Shown: positions 23,018 to 34,100, counted from the first letter of the stretch. The stretch: 64,000 nt of DNA from GCA-2720865 sp047630275 (GCA_047630275.1 JBLHVN010000001.1:1240001-1304000), one strand, 5' to 3'. Translations and numbers: made by a program. Notes: generated by a model not told the origin, from the sequence alone.

Positions 23018-25015
23018 ATGGCAGAAATTCCCGGGGCGGCGAAAGTAAAACCGCGGAAAATTCTCTATGTCGGTGATGATCAAAGTTATTGGTCTAATAT
23101 ACAGAAACGTTTTCTCAAACAGTTCAATAAGATCTCTTGGGAATTTGTGCGTATTTATGGGAAAGACGCAACGGAATACCAGGCCAGCTTCATCGAAATC
23201 CTAGAACATGAACCTTCCATTGTTTATATCGATTTTTCAACTCGTCTTGATGAACATTTAACGATCGCTAATTTTATCTCGAGAGAAAATACAATGGAAG
23301 CCGTGTCTTTAGTTGGACTAGTTCCAGAAAAAGGCATGATCAATTCGGTTCAATCCTCTGGTGTCGATATCCTGCATATCAAGTGTGGGGAGCTTCATGA
23401 CGTCGTTTGGCAAGCTGTGAACTTAGCTTTTCCAACAGAATCGGGGACACCAGACTTTGCCGTTGCAAAGACTTTAGCAGAAACACAACTCTCAGATGAC
23501 TTTAGGATCGGGTACTTTTCTCCTACCTATGTTCACTGTGAAGGGAACCTTAGGCTGAATAAGGGAGATATCATAGAAATTGAATCAGAGATTCCTGAAA
23601 AAATAATCCCTTCGAAGTTTTATATAGTAAAACATATCGACGCTGAAGATCTCTATTATGATTTTAAATACAGCTATGATTTAGAATACGTCTATGTCGA
23701 TGAACCTGATTTTGAAGCAGATGCAGAGGCTGAGCTATTAGGTGTAGAAGATGAAGAGGAACAAAGGAAGATCCTAGAAAAAGCAAAAGCCAGTATAAAT
23801 GAAAGCCGAGAAATTTATAAGACGAGGCTTAAAAAAGCTAAGAAAGAAGTTAAGGATTGGATTATTGAAAACTCTGATCGGTCTAGTCCAAAGATCACTA
23901 AGATCTTAGTTGTAGATAAGGCCCTTTCTATCCTAAGAAATGAACCACAACCTGTAGATAAGCAGCCCTATACTTTTAGATTCCAAACTGAGCTTAAGCC
24001 TACCATGAATGAGATCGACCAGATCAGGCCAAATATAATTGCCATTCAATTTATGGGGGAGAGTTTTTTAGAAAAAGAAGAGGCTGTTCCTGATGTTGTC
24101 CTTTCTGAAGAAGAGCAAAGGACGGCAGAATTAGTAGAAAAAAAGAAAGCTGAAGAAGCTCATATGGCTCAGATTTCAAGGGTCATAGAAAAAATTAAAG
24201 ACATGGAAGACTATCAACCTTTTGTTATTGTTTTTAACTCTTATAAGCATACCTCTAAGTCTCTTCAGGATGGCTATCAGTATCCACTTGTGATGGCCCA
24301 CAAAGGATCCATGGAGATGTCCATAGTGCTTCATATGTCTCAGCTTTATGAAACAAAGCAGAGAAAAGCCTACGAAGCAAAGATAAAAGAAAAAGTAGAG
24401 GGGCTAAAGAAGAGTGATCCTAATAAGTACAGAAAGTTAACAGAATCAGACTTTAAAGAAAAAAGATATTATGTGAGTAAGAAAAACCCGTTGAGTTTTG
24501 TTTCAACAAGTTATCCCATAGAGCTAGAGTCTGTTTCTGAGTCAGAGGTTACTATCTTAAGTGATCTTGAATTAGAACAAAAAACTTATAGGCTTAGGAC
24601 CCCTTGTGAGTACTCTGTTTCAATTGTTCCTCACCCAGATGGAAAGATGAAAAATGATGTGGGCGGAAAGAGTCAGTACCGAGGTCTTATTCACACAGTT
24701 GGTGAAGCAGAGAAGAAGATGATTAGAAAATACGTCAATGAAATCTTCTTCCAACCACTTTCCGAAGAAAGAGAGAAAGAGAAAGAGGCTTTTAAAGACT
24801 TAAACCAAAAAGTTCAAACAGAGATAGAGAAGAAAAAAGCTGAAGAAGAAGCTATGAAAAAAGCTGCCGAGGAAGAAAAATTAGCTGAAGAGGCAGCCGC
24901 TAAGGAAGAAGAATTTGTCCCAGAAGGAGAACCTACTCCAAATGCTGTTATAGACTTTGACGAAGATGAGAACGAGAGTGAAACTAAAAGTGACGACACA
25001 AAAGACGCTTCATAA
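23018..25015 (+). CDS. Cytoplasmic protein with two degenerate receiver-like and PilZ-like segments
   Basis: 665 residues with no signal peptide. Residues 10-145 resemble a receiver domain (KILYVGDDQSYWSNIQKRFL; IVYIDFST at the phospho-acceptor place). Residues 155-215 (FRIGYFSPTYVHCEGNLRL then GDIIEIES) look like a PilZ-type barrel. The pattern repeats: KITKILVVDKALSILRN near 295 through FVIVFNSYKHTS near 405 is a second receiver-like unit split by a charged helix, and SYPIELESVSESEVTIL near 505 a second barrel. The last 90 residues are a Lys/Glu coiled coil and an acidic tail. PilZ proteins bind c-di-GMP, but I cannot see a clean RxxxR/DxSxxG motif, so binding is doubtful. The domain reading is moderately sure; function unknown. 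Confidence 0.72.
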   Translation: MAEIPGAAKVKPRKILYVGDDQSYWSNIQKRFLKQFNKISWEFVRIYGKDATEYQASFIEILEHEPSIVYIDFSTRLDEHLTIANFISRENTMEAVSLVGLVPEKGMINSVQSSGVDILHIKCGELHDVVWQAVNLAFPTESGTPDFAVAKTLAETQLSDDFRIGYFSPTYVHCEGNLRLNKGDIIEIESEIPEKIIPSKFYIVKHIDAEDLYYDFKYSYDLEYVYVDEPDFEADAEAELLGVEDEEEQRKILEKAKASINESREIYKTRLKKAKKEVKDWIIENSDRSSPKITKILVVDKALSILRNEPQPVDKQPYTFRFQTELKPTMNEIDQIRPNIIAIQFMGESFLEKEEAVPDVVLSEEEQRTAELVEKKKAEEAHMAQISRVIEKIKDMEDYQPFVIVFNSYKHTSKSLQDGYQYPLVMAHKGSMEMSIVLHMSQLYETKQRKAYEAKIKEKVEGLKKSDPNKYRKLTESDFKEKRYYVSKKNPLSFVSTSYPIELESVSESEVTILSDLELEQKTYRLRTPCEYSVSIVPHPDGKMKNDVGGKSQYRGLIHTVGEAEKKMIRKYVNEIFFQPLSEEREKEKEAFKDLNQKVQTEIEKKKAEEEAMKKAAEEEKLAEEAAAKEEEFVPEGEPTPNAVIDFDEDENESETKSDDTKDAS

Positions 25016-25102
25016 TAACCCTTGATTTAAGTAGGGTATTCTCCTGTTTACAGTTCCTAAAATTTATCCATAGAATGTACTAGTCTTTTAAAAGGTAATT
25101 CT

Positions 25103-25660
25103 ATGTTACGGATATTGAGTATTCTTTGTTTTTTTATCGTCTCGATGAACAGCTACAGCATGGTTACAGTAGGAGGCTATGTTCCATTTGGGTTATCGAC
25201 TCAGAAGGATGAAGCCGGTGGTAAAAATACTTTTAGTTTTAAGCCTATGGTGGCCGTAAATACAGTTATGCCTATACCTGCAATCAACCATGTCTTCTTA
25301 CCCGAGTTTGGCTTAGTTGCTCATGGAACACAAACGGATGAGTACAAAAAAACGACGATGTTTTTTCTTTTAGATGTTGGCTATTTACTCACTGATAAGC
25401 TTCTTTTACGCTATGGCTTAGGAACTTTCTTAACTAAGATCAGTGGTGATGGAGCAATCGTAACCTTACCTAATGGGACTGGAACGAGGGAGTTCTTCAG
25501 ACCTAATGAAGGTGAAACCTCTTGGAACACAACTCTTGATCTAGGCATCGAGTATGCATTAGATGCCAACAACGCCATTCGATTTGAAACTTATCTATTC
25601 TCTTGGTTAAAATCTGCAAGAAAACTTAGTTACTCGCTATCTTATACTTATTATCTTTAA
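25103..25660 (+). CDS. Probable outer-membrane beta-barrel protein
   Basis: 185 residues with a signal peptide (MLRILSILCFFIVSMNSYS). The mature chain alternates polar and hydrophobic residues and ends in LSYSLSYTYYL, an aromatic-terminated strand typical of outer-membrane barrels assembled by BAM. Strand-like segments (FGLVAHGTQTDEY, LLLRYGLGTFLTKI, NTTLDLGIEYALDANNAIRFETYLF) suggest an eight-strand barrel. AAGG precedes the start. It lies ten bases before the metalloprotease gene, so they are probably co-transcribed. Confidence 0.75.
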   Translation: MLRILSILCFFIVSMNSYSMVTVGGYVPFGLSTQKDEAGGKNTFSFKPMVAVNTVMPIPAINHVFLPEFGLVAHGTQTDEYKKTTMFFLLDVGYLLTDKLLLRYGLGTFLTKISGDGAIVTLPNGTGTREFFRPNEGETSWNTTLDLGIEYALDANNAIRFETYLFSWLKSARKLSYSLSYTYYL

Positions 25661-25670
25661 GGATGAACCT

Positions 25671-26396
25671 ATGAAGTTTTTAGTAATCTGCTTAACTGTC
25701 TTATTCTCCGCAAAGCTTTTCGCATTCACTCTAACGAGTCAGCCACCGGCAAAGTTTTCTAAAAACGATATCGTTATAAATGTTGCTGGAAATAACTGCG
25801 CTCAGTCAGTTACATCTGGGGAGCTCCTGAACTTAGTAGAGAAAGCTGCTGATCAACTTTGGAATAGGGTGTCGACTTGTGCTTTGTCTTTAACGAGAGG
25901 AACCGTTGGTACTCAAGATGTCTCAACTGATGACCTCACTCAAGCGATAGCTAAGACTGAGCTAGGGACAATCCTTGTAGGCTGTTCTGATCAAGTCACA
26001 GGAAGCACTCTAGGTATTGCAACTAATAACGGGGCCGATAGAGGAGCAGTTCTTATTCACGATTCTGCAACTAGCTTTGCTAATCTTACTGAATCAGAAA
26101 AGATAGCGACTATAGCCCATGAGATCGGGCATGCCTTTGGGCTTGGGCACTCTAGTGATCCAGTTTCATTGATGTACTACGCTGTAGGGGGAACTATTAG
26201 AGAAAAGCTAACCTTAGATGATTTCGATGGTTGCACCTTCTTATATCCCCACGATTCTCCTGGGTCTTGTAGTTCAGTTAGCTTGATCACTGATGAAAAT
26301 AAACCAAGTGGAGGAGTCGGGTTCTTCTCTCTCTTTGCTGCTGGTTTAATTGCCGCAGTTTCTATTGGCTCTTTCCTCAATAAGAAGCGCCGTTAA
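25671..26396 (+). CDS. Matrixin-like zinc metalloprotease with C-terminal sorting-type tail
   Basis: 241 residues. A signal peptide is followed by a peptidase M10-type zinc site HEIGHAFGLGHSSDP (HExxHxxGxxH) and a Met-turn (SLMYYAV). Upstream is a protein-like region with Cys residues. After the catalytic domain comes a Ser/Gly linker, the hydrophobic stretch GVGFFSLFAAGLIAAVSIG and a basic end (NKKRR). This tripartite tail (Gly-rich, transmembrane, basic) is like GlyGly-CTERM/PEP-CTERM sorting signals, which are cut and anchored by a rhombosortase or exosortase. The exact class is not settled. It probably acts outside the cytoplasmic membrane. AAGGA lies seven bases upstream. Confidence 0.85.
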   Translation: MKFLVICLTVLFSAKLFAFTLTSQPPAKFSKNDIVINVAGNNCAQSVTSGELLNLVEKAADQLWNRVSTCALSLTRGTVGTQDVSTDDLTQAIAKTELGTILVGCSDQVTGSTLGIATNNGADRGAVLIHDSATSFANLTESEKIATIAHEIGHAFGLGHSSDPVSLMYYAVGGTIREKLTLDDFDGCTFLYPHDSPGSCSSVSLITDENKPSGGVGFFSLFAAGLIAAVSIGSFLNKKRR

Positions 26397-26531
26397 TGTA
26401 AGGGCTAGTCAGTCTCACCGACCATGTCTTATGGTTATTCTTTTCTTTTCTTACACAAGTAGCTTGTCTGTCTTGAAGTCCCTACAATGAGTTATTCCAA
26501 TTTTAAATCATGGATTCAAGGAGGAACCAGG

Positions 26532-27746
26532 ATGGGCGCACTAAAGAGTTCAATACTCGCAATCTTACTAGTATCAACTAGCTTTGCTAACGCAGGTGAT
26601 GTTGATGCCTTTTCAAAAAGATTCGAGTTAATCAAAGAAGAAGGAAAACTTATCGCGATTAGAGACAGGAGTCTCAGTTTTAAGTTTAGCATTAAGCCTT
26701 ATCTTAAGTTCATTAAGGAAACTCTCTTAGAAGAGCAAAGGTTAATGAACTCTAAAGCAGACTATAATTCTGAATTAGAAGAATTATTCGCTGAAGAATT
26801 TCACGAAAAAGGCGATACAAATAACCAAAATATTCAATACCTTGTTCGCTCTATGGAAGAGTTAAAAAAGATTGATGTTGAAAAAGTTTTTAATGATCCA
26901 GGATTTAAAGAAGTAGTAGAAAAATTTGAATCAAAACTTGGGGAAGCAATGTTAAAGCTTGATCCTCGCGTTGTTGCAAGACTTGATGATCCTACATTTT
27001 TCTATAAAAGAACTGTTGGTTACCAGGCTGTAAAATGGGCCTTAAACTTCGCTAAAAGCCGTCTATCGACCATTCCTGTGCTTAATACAGCTTCTTATAT
27101 AATTGTTAAAGTTGAAAAACTCATAAGAGAAAGAAGACTTTTTCATCAAAACATGATGATGCATTATTTTGAAAACTTTAGTGAAACAGATCTTGGGATG
27201 ACTCATGAAGAGGTTAACCTAACTTGGTCATCTATCTATGAATCACGTATTCCTTGGTATGCTTTTTGGGAATCTACTGCCGCAAAAGAAAATTGGAATA
27301 AGTATGGTGTAGGAAAATTCTTTCAAGGGGTAAGAGCAGCTAATACTAGGTTTAGAAATTACCAAAGTAATTATTCAAGAGTTGGGAGAAGGTTTAACTT
27401 TGCTTTTAGAGGAGCCACTTATAAGGACGAAGACGTAATTGTAAATATGGTTGATTCTCAAAATCAATTTAATAGAAAACCAGCTATTGCTTACTATGTT
27501 CATAAGCCAACAAAGATTAAAAGAACAAGAATTATTCTTCAACTCGCAGGTCTAGGTGTAAGCTTTATTCCTCTTCCAAACTTTGTTAAGAATATTGCTT
27601 CTAATTACTTTAAGTCTTTTTATGAGACACAAAAGATTTCTGAAGGTGCCCTTTACGGATACTTTGAATCAAACGGGGCCAAAGAAGATATGGCCATCTT
27701 ACGGGATCAGTACCTAAATCCTTTTGATAAATTGACACTTAATTAA
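26532..27746 (+). CDS. Secreted helical protein of unknown function (404 residues)
   Basis: The start ATG 26532 has AAGGAGG seven bases upstream and gives a signal peptide (ILAILLVSTSFANA). An earlier in-frame ATG at 26487 has no ribosome site. The mature chain is charged and helical (FIKETLLEEQRLMNSK; LDPRVVARLDDPTFFYKRT), with a moderately hydrophobic stretch GLGVSFIPLPNFVKNIASNY near the C-terminus. No family recognised. A terminator follows directly, so it is monocistronic or ends the cluster. Confidence 0.75.
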   Translation: MGALKSSILAILLVSTSFANAGDVDAFSKRFELIKEEGKLIAIRDRSLSFKFSIKPYLKFIKETLLEEQRLMNSKADYNSELEELFAEEFHEKGDTNNQNIQYLVRSMEELKKIDVEKVFNDPGFKEVVEKFESKLGEAMLKLDPRVVARLDDPTFFYKRTVGYQAVKWALNFAKSRLSTIPVLNTASYIIVKVEKLIRERRLFHQNMMMHYFENFSETDLGMTHEEVNLTWSSIYESRIPWYAFWESTAAKENWNKYGVGKFFQGVRAANTRFRNYQSNYSRVGRRFNFAFRGATYKDEDVIVNMVDSQNQFNRKPAIAYYVHKPTKIKRTRIILQLAGLGVSFIPLPNFVKNIASNYFKSFYETQKISEGALYGYFESNGAKEDMAILRDQYLNPFDKLTLN

Positions 27747-27751
27747 TAACT

Positions 27752-27790
27752 AAGGCGGCCTTGGAAGAGGCCGTCTTTATTATCCCTTTT
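27752..27790 (+). terminator. Rho-independent terminator
   Basis: AAGGCGGCCTT pairs with GAGGCCGTCTT (two G-T pairs) over GGAA, followed by TATTATCCCTTTTTT. It starts five bases after the stop at 27746. Confidence 0.8.
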
Positions 27791-28081
27791 TTAAAATTTT
27801 TCTTAATACTGATTAACTTCACTTTAAATTCAGATACTTATCGACATCTTTGGCTAAAATATATTTAAATTTTTATATTTTAACTCCTCCCTTAAAGTCT
27901 CACGTAAAATCAGACACTTGTGTGCTTTGTGTCAATTCGCCGACGGTTTTAGTAAAAAGCATTTATTGATGGGTAAGTTTTTCTTCAAAAAAGACACTAT
28001 TTTTCAATAACTTAGATAAGCCTCTAATAAGACACAGTTATTCAGAAGATGATGGGACGTAAGTGCCTCGAATTATAGCGC

Positions 28082-28096
28082 AGCTAGTTACTAGCT
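28082..28096. promoter_or_regulatory. Palindrome AGCTAGT-T-ACTAGCT upstream of the giant gene promoter
   Basis: A perfect 7-bp inverted repeat with a one-base centre, 13 bases upstream of the predicted -35 box. Size and position fit a dimeric regulator's operator or activator site. Confidence 0.4.
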
Positions 28097-28108
28097 TAAA
28101 ATAGTAAG

Positions 28109-28136
28109 TAATCGAATTTAAAAGAATTGCCGATAA
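28109..28136 (+). promoter_or_regulatory. Sigma-28 (FliA)-like promoter for the giant surface-protein gene
   Basis: TAAT (28109-28112), 16 bases, then GCCGATAA (28129-28136), an exact match to the FliA -10 box. The -35 core matches three of four and the spacer is one base longer than standard. The start site would be near 28144, leaving a leader of about 17 bases with only a weak AAAG before the ATG. Confidence 0.5.
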
Positions 28137-28160
28137 GAATTATGGAACAGCTATAAAGAT

Positions 28161-31100
28161 ATGAAACAAGCTTTGAACAATCACATTCTCTTGATCATGA
28201 TTGCACTAGGATCCTTAGTGCTTCACGGTTGTGGTGCGAGTGGTGTTGGCTCTCAAGGTTTTGTTGAAGAAAAAACTCCTCGCATAAGATTCGCAACGGC
28301 CTCAGGACCAGACAAGGTCTTTGAGCCATGGGGCGAAGTGATCATTGGCTTTAGTGATACGCGAACCTTTACCATCACAAACTACGGTGATGAAACCGCT
28401 TCATCAATCACAGCAACTATTTCTGATTCAACTGGGCTGGCCATTCCTGAATATTATTTTGAAGGAACTCCTGGAGTTAATAACGGCGTTGGGACTTATC
28501 CTGGTAATGGCGGAACTTGCGGAAGCTCAATTGCTGCGGGCGCAAGCTGTACTGTTGAAATTACTTTTAGGCCTTTAGTCTCAGGATTGAAGTCTGAAAA
28601 TGTTGTGGTTAATTTTTCAGGGGGCATTCACTCTTACTCTGGAACTGTTGGTCTTACTGGGGAAGGGAAGAGACCTGCTAATATTTTAATTAGAAAGCTT
28701 TATCAATTGGCCTCGCCAAATAATTCTCCTGATATGATCGTCACTCCTCATGAAGACTTTCCGGGAGAACTTCTTCCTCTAAGTTCAACGACACCGATCA
28801 TGCCCATTAAGATTGATCCTGTCTTAAGTGACCCTTACTTTCCAGGGGTGACTTCTGGAACTCATAGGCAAACTATTGACTATGGTCAAACCGCTAACGG
28901 TGGTTGGAAAGATTATATTTATGAAATTAGAAACTATGGTGACAAGGTGGCCGAGCAGGTTCAGGTCTTTGGTTTAGGAGCGGGAACTGGCTTTAGTATT
29001 GTCAACGACGCTGATACAACTTGTGATGACCTTTACGCCATGCCCTTAACTCCGCCAGCAGCTTTTAGTTCCGGCGTGATCAATATGAACGACATAGGTG
29101 AGATGGAATCTTGTAGCATCAAGGTTCGTTATAATCCGGCCCTCGCTCAAGGTGACTCAACTGGAAACGCCGACACGATTGGCTTTTCTTTTTACAACGG
29201 TTTTAGAATTGTTGGGGACCCAAGCTTACCAGCAGGACAAAGATTACTAACGCCTCTTTTTGATGAACCAAATCTTTATGATCTAACAGGGACCGGGATG
29301 AACTGGGCCTTTCTTGTTATCAACGAGGCCACGAGCCCTTATGATTATGGAACCTATGCTAATGGTTCAACGAGGGGATTAAATGGATTCACTCTTGAGA
29401 ACTATGGTGCCGCCTCTGCCGTTAATGTTAATGACATTGGATTAAATACAAACTTTACTCTTTTAGGAACCGGCTCTTGCGTTGGGGGAACAACTCCTAC
29501 TGTTAATGCTTCGGCCGTTCATGGAACTCCTGCAAGTTGTGATCTCAATATTCAGTTCACTCCGCAAACCGTGGGGAATCCTTTAACGGATTCAATTCAA
29601 CTTGATTATGAATTTGATGGGGCCGGATCTTTAATTTCTACTTTGACTGGACCTGCGACTCCGCCGCCTTATACAAATACAGCGGCTAATAATTCAACAC
29701 CACTTATCATGCCAAACTATCCTGTTCATGATGTTCAAGGAACGGCAGTGACGCCGGCCAACCTGGCCATTGCTCCTTCGCCCTTAACTTGGACTCATTC
29801 AACAGCGGCCTATGGAACTGATCTTTTAAATAACGGAACTTACTATCAAAGCTTTACCGTCACAAACTCTGGTGAGTATCAGGCCTTAACTTTTACTGAT
29901 ACGGCCGCTATTGCAGCTCCTTTTATTTATGCTGGAGGCTTTCCTGGAGATGGGGATGGTCGTGACGCTGGAGGAACGGGAACAAACTCTAGTCCTATTG
30001 ATGCTATTGTTGATGCTGACGGATCATGCGCGGCCCTTGGATCTATTGCTGGCGGAGCGAGCTGTACACTGATTGTTCAGTACTCACCGACAGCTTATGT
30101 ATCTTCTTCGATTCAAGAAACACTTAACTTTGATTATGACAATGGAACAGGAAATGTTTCTGTTCAAACGAGTATCGCTCAAGTTGATATTACAACAAGT
30201 GTAAGGCAACCTGAGTTAGCGGTGAGCGCTCCTGTTGATCTTGGAAATGATGCTCCTGATACTAGAAACGAGTGGATCAACCAAGACAACTATACGGCCT
30301 ATCCCGTTAGCGGAACTTGTTGGCCTGATACGGTTGTTGGTGCGGGGACTGATGATGTTCAGATCGCTGTACGTGACCGCCTTGGAGCTACAAAGTCTTT
30401 TAGCACCAACTGTACTGGTGGATCTTATTCAACTACTCTTGATCTTTCGCCAAATTGTTCAGTAGGACCTGGTCTTCCTATTGGTTGTCTTCAAGACTCA
30501 GCTCTTGATGGCAGCTTTAATGCTTTTTGGGATTTTAATATTATTGTCAGCCATGTTGATGAACTTGGAAACGCACCTGTTGAAAATCCAATTGGTGGAG
30601 TCAATGGTTTTCAACTTCGTAAAGATGTTGGGATTCCAAGTGTTAATAATGTAAGGGCCGTTGCTGTTTCAACAAATCCTCATGGAGTCGATCAGTATAA
30701 CGCCGGGAAGATCATTGACATCTATGTTGAATGGGATGAGAAAGTATATGTAGCTGGTGGCGTCCCTAATATTACACTCGAAAATCAAACGGGAACTAAC
30801 CCGGTTGTTAATTATACAAGTGGGTCTGGGTCGCCGACTCTTACTTTTAGATACACAGTCAGCGCTGGAGAGAATTCAACAGCTCTTGAATACGTTAATA
30901 CAAGTTCATTAAATCTTAATGGCGCCACTATCCAAGATCAGGCGGCCAACGATGGGATCCCAACTCTTCCAGTAATTGGTGCTGGTGGGAATGGCTTTAA
31001 TTCAATCTCAGATAACGCGACTTTTATAATAGATACAGTGGCCCCGGTAGTTTCAAGTGTTGATGCCTTAGAGCCAACACCAACGGATGGCTTTTATACA

Positions 31101-34100
31101 AACCCTGAAGCTATTGCCATCAGAGTTAAGATGAGTGAGGCCGTTATTGTAAACGCTGGAACTCCTGAGATCACTCTTAATATGACAGGACCTAATGCTG
31201 ATGTAGCGGTACCTTATTCAAGCATTTCAGCGGATAATCAAACCTTAACCTTTAATTACACCATTAGTGATGGTGATAATAATGCAGACCTCGATTATGA
31301 GAATACAACTGCTTTTAGTGTGGGAGACGTTGAAGACTTTGCAACGAACGACGCTACTAGAACTCTTGCAGCACCAGGGGCTGTAAATTCTATTTCAGAC
31401 AATCAGGCCGTAGCGGTTGATACAAAAGAGCCTCTTGTAACGGAAGTGACTTCACCTACAGGAACAGGATTTTATAAGGCCGGTGAAGAAGTAGATATCA
31501 CTGTTGTTTGGGATGAGATTGTTAATGTTTCAGGAACTCCGCAGATTACATTGAACCTGGCAGGACCTAATGCTGATATTGCTGTTAATTATACAAGCGG
31601 ATCAGGATCAGACACTCTTACTTTTAGATACACAGTCTTAACAGGTGATAATACAAATGATCTTGATTATGAAGATACTAACGCACTTGTTTTAAATGGC
31701 GGGGATATTGAAGATCGCGCTACTAACGATGCGGTAGTTGCTGGAGCTCTTGCAGTTCCAAATGCAGTCAACTCAATCAGTGATGATCTCGCTATCGTTA
31801 TTGATACGATTCCGGCGACAGTGGACGAGGTTACGACGAATAAAGATGATGGCTTTTATACAACTGGTGAAGTGATTGATATCATCGTTGATTTTTCTGA
31901 AGATGTTTACGTCACGGGCTCTCCACTTATTACGCTTGAGAACTCTCTTGGTGGGCGGCCAGTCACTTATACAAGTGGTTCTGGAACTGAACTTATTACT
32001 TTTAATTACACAGTTGTCTTTGGGGACATGAGCACGGATCTTGATTATCAGGCCGTCAATTCACTCGTCCTGAATAGTGGAACCTTAAATGATGTTGCCG
32101 ATAACCCTTCAACCTTAACTTTAGACACTCCGTTAACTGGAGCTAACTCAATGGGTGTTGATCACGCTATTGTTATCGATACGGCGCCACCAGAGATTGT
32201 TGAAGTACGGGCGGATAAATTTAACGGATTTTATAAGGCCGGTGAGCTGATTCCCATTGAGATGGTGATCACTGAAAGTGTCACGGTTTCAGGAACGCCA
32301 ACTTTGACTTTAGAGAATCAATCCGGGGCCGACGTTGTTGTTAACTACTCAAGTGGGTCTGGAACAGATACTCTGACTTTTAATTATACGGTCTCAGCCG
32401 GTGAAGATAATACGGATCTTGACTATATCGCGGTTCTTCCTATTAGCTTTAACGGCGGTAATATCTCTGATGCTTCAACTAACCAGTTAGATTTAACGAC
32501 CATTGCCGCGCCATTTGCAGTCAATTCAATTTCAGATAATCAAGATATCGCAATTGACACCACTGTCCCGACTTTAAGCACGGTTAGTATTTATTCAAAC
32601 AATGCAAATCCAGTCTTTGCTAAAGTGGGGGATATTGTAACCCTAAGTTTTTCAGCAGATGAGCCACTTCTGTCTGATCCAACGGTACTGATCGATGGAA
32701 ACGTCGCTGTGGTTGCAGGGGTGACTCCTAATTACACGGCCACTTACACTATGCAGGCGGGAGACACGGAAGGTGTTCTAACTTATACCATCGACTTTCT
32801 TGACCGGGCGGCTAACCCTGGTGTTCAAGTTAGCGCTCCAACAGATGCTTCAACAGTTACCTTTGATGAAACAGCGCCACTGGCACCGGCCGTCAATATT
32901 GCTTCAAACGGACTGAATAATAATTACGCCAAAGTGGGAGACATTGTTACAGTTAGTTTTACTGTGGACGACACTCTTCTTGCTACGCCCACGGTAACCA
33001 TTGATGGAAACTCAGCGGTGGTCTCTGGGACTAATCCAAACTATACGGCCGCCTACACTATGCAGGCCGGTGATACTGAGGCGGTTCTTGGTTTTACTTT
33101 AGACTTTACAGATAAGGCGGGTAACCCGGCCCTTCAAGTTGTCGCCACAACAGATGCCTCGAGCGTAACTTTTGATGAGACAATCCCTACGGCCTCTCCA
33201 AGAAGTATTTATTCAGACAATATAAATACTACTAGAGCTAAAGTGAATGATGATGTCATTTTAAGTTTTACTGTTAGTGAAGTTCTGCATAGCGATCCTA
33301 CCGTAACAATAGATGGAAATGCGGCAACTATTAATAATGCTAGTGCTCCGGCCTATACGGGAACCTATACTATGCAGGCCGGGGATAATGAAGGCGTTCT
33401 TGTTTATGCGTTGGATATAATCGACCTCGCAGGTAACACTAACGCTACAACTTATACGACAGTAACTGATGGGACTCAAGTTGTCTTTGATGAGACCGCT
33501 CCGACTGCTCCGTCAGTTACAATCTATTCAAATAATGGAAATACTGGAAGAGCTAAGATTAATGATGTTGTCACTCTTAGTTTTACAGTTGATGAACCGC
33601 TCCTTGGATCTCCAACGGTAACAATTGATGGTAATGCCGCAACTCTTGGTGGATCTTATCCGAGTTATACGGCCACTTATACAATGCAAACTGGGGACAC
33701 TGAAGTTGTGGCCCTTGGATTTACAATCGATTTTACAGATGCCGTTGGTAACCCAGCTGTTCAAGTGACAGCAACAACAGATGCTTCTCAAGTTATCTTT
33801 GATGAAACTCTTCCAACAGCTCCATCAGTAACCATCTATTCAAATAATGGGAATACTGGAAGAGCTAAGATTAACGATATTGTAACTCTTAGCTTTACAG
33901 TGGACGAGCCGCTGCTTGGATCTCCAACAGTAACCATTGATGGTAATGCAACCACTCTTGGGGGATCTTACCCAAGTTATACGGCAAGCTACACTATGCA
34001 AAGTGGTGACACAGAGGTTGTAGCCTTAGGATTTACTCTTGATTTTACAGATGCTGTTGGTAATGCAGGAATTCAAGTTACTTCTGTGACTGATGCTTCT

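Larger units (their letters stand above)
27791..28160 (+). other. Upstream region of the giant surface-protein gene
   Basis: About 370 bases without a gene. It holds a very AT-rich tract (about 27855-27885), a 7-bp palindrome (28082-28096) and a sigma-28-like promoter (28109-28136). No open reading frame of more than a few codons and no tRNA is seen. A segment near 28050 with GGGACGTAAG is reminiscent of a c-di-GMP-I riboswitch but lacks its core (see rejected items). Confidence 0.5.

Noticed and set aside
26421..26450. Terminator candidate ACCAT-gtctt-ATGGT followed by T-rich sequence after the metalloprotease gene
   Set aside because: The stem is only five A/T-rich pairs; it may pause polymerase but is too weak to list as a terminator.
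27839..27850. CGATAAG box on the reverse strand in the intergenic region before the giant gene
   Set aside because: No reverse-strand gene starts downstream of it, so it probably arises by chance or is not a promoter.
28049..28078. Tiny open frame (MMGRKCLEL)
   Set aside because: Nine codons, no Shine-Dalgarno and no sign of conservation that can be seen here.
28010..28110. Possible c-di-GMP-I (GEMM) riboswitch before the giant gene, from GGGACGTAAGTGCC near 28053
   Set aside because: The conserved GGCAAACC-type half and the matching tetraloop-receptor arm are absent, so similarity is limited to a short string. A covariance-model search would settle it.
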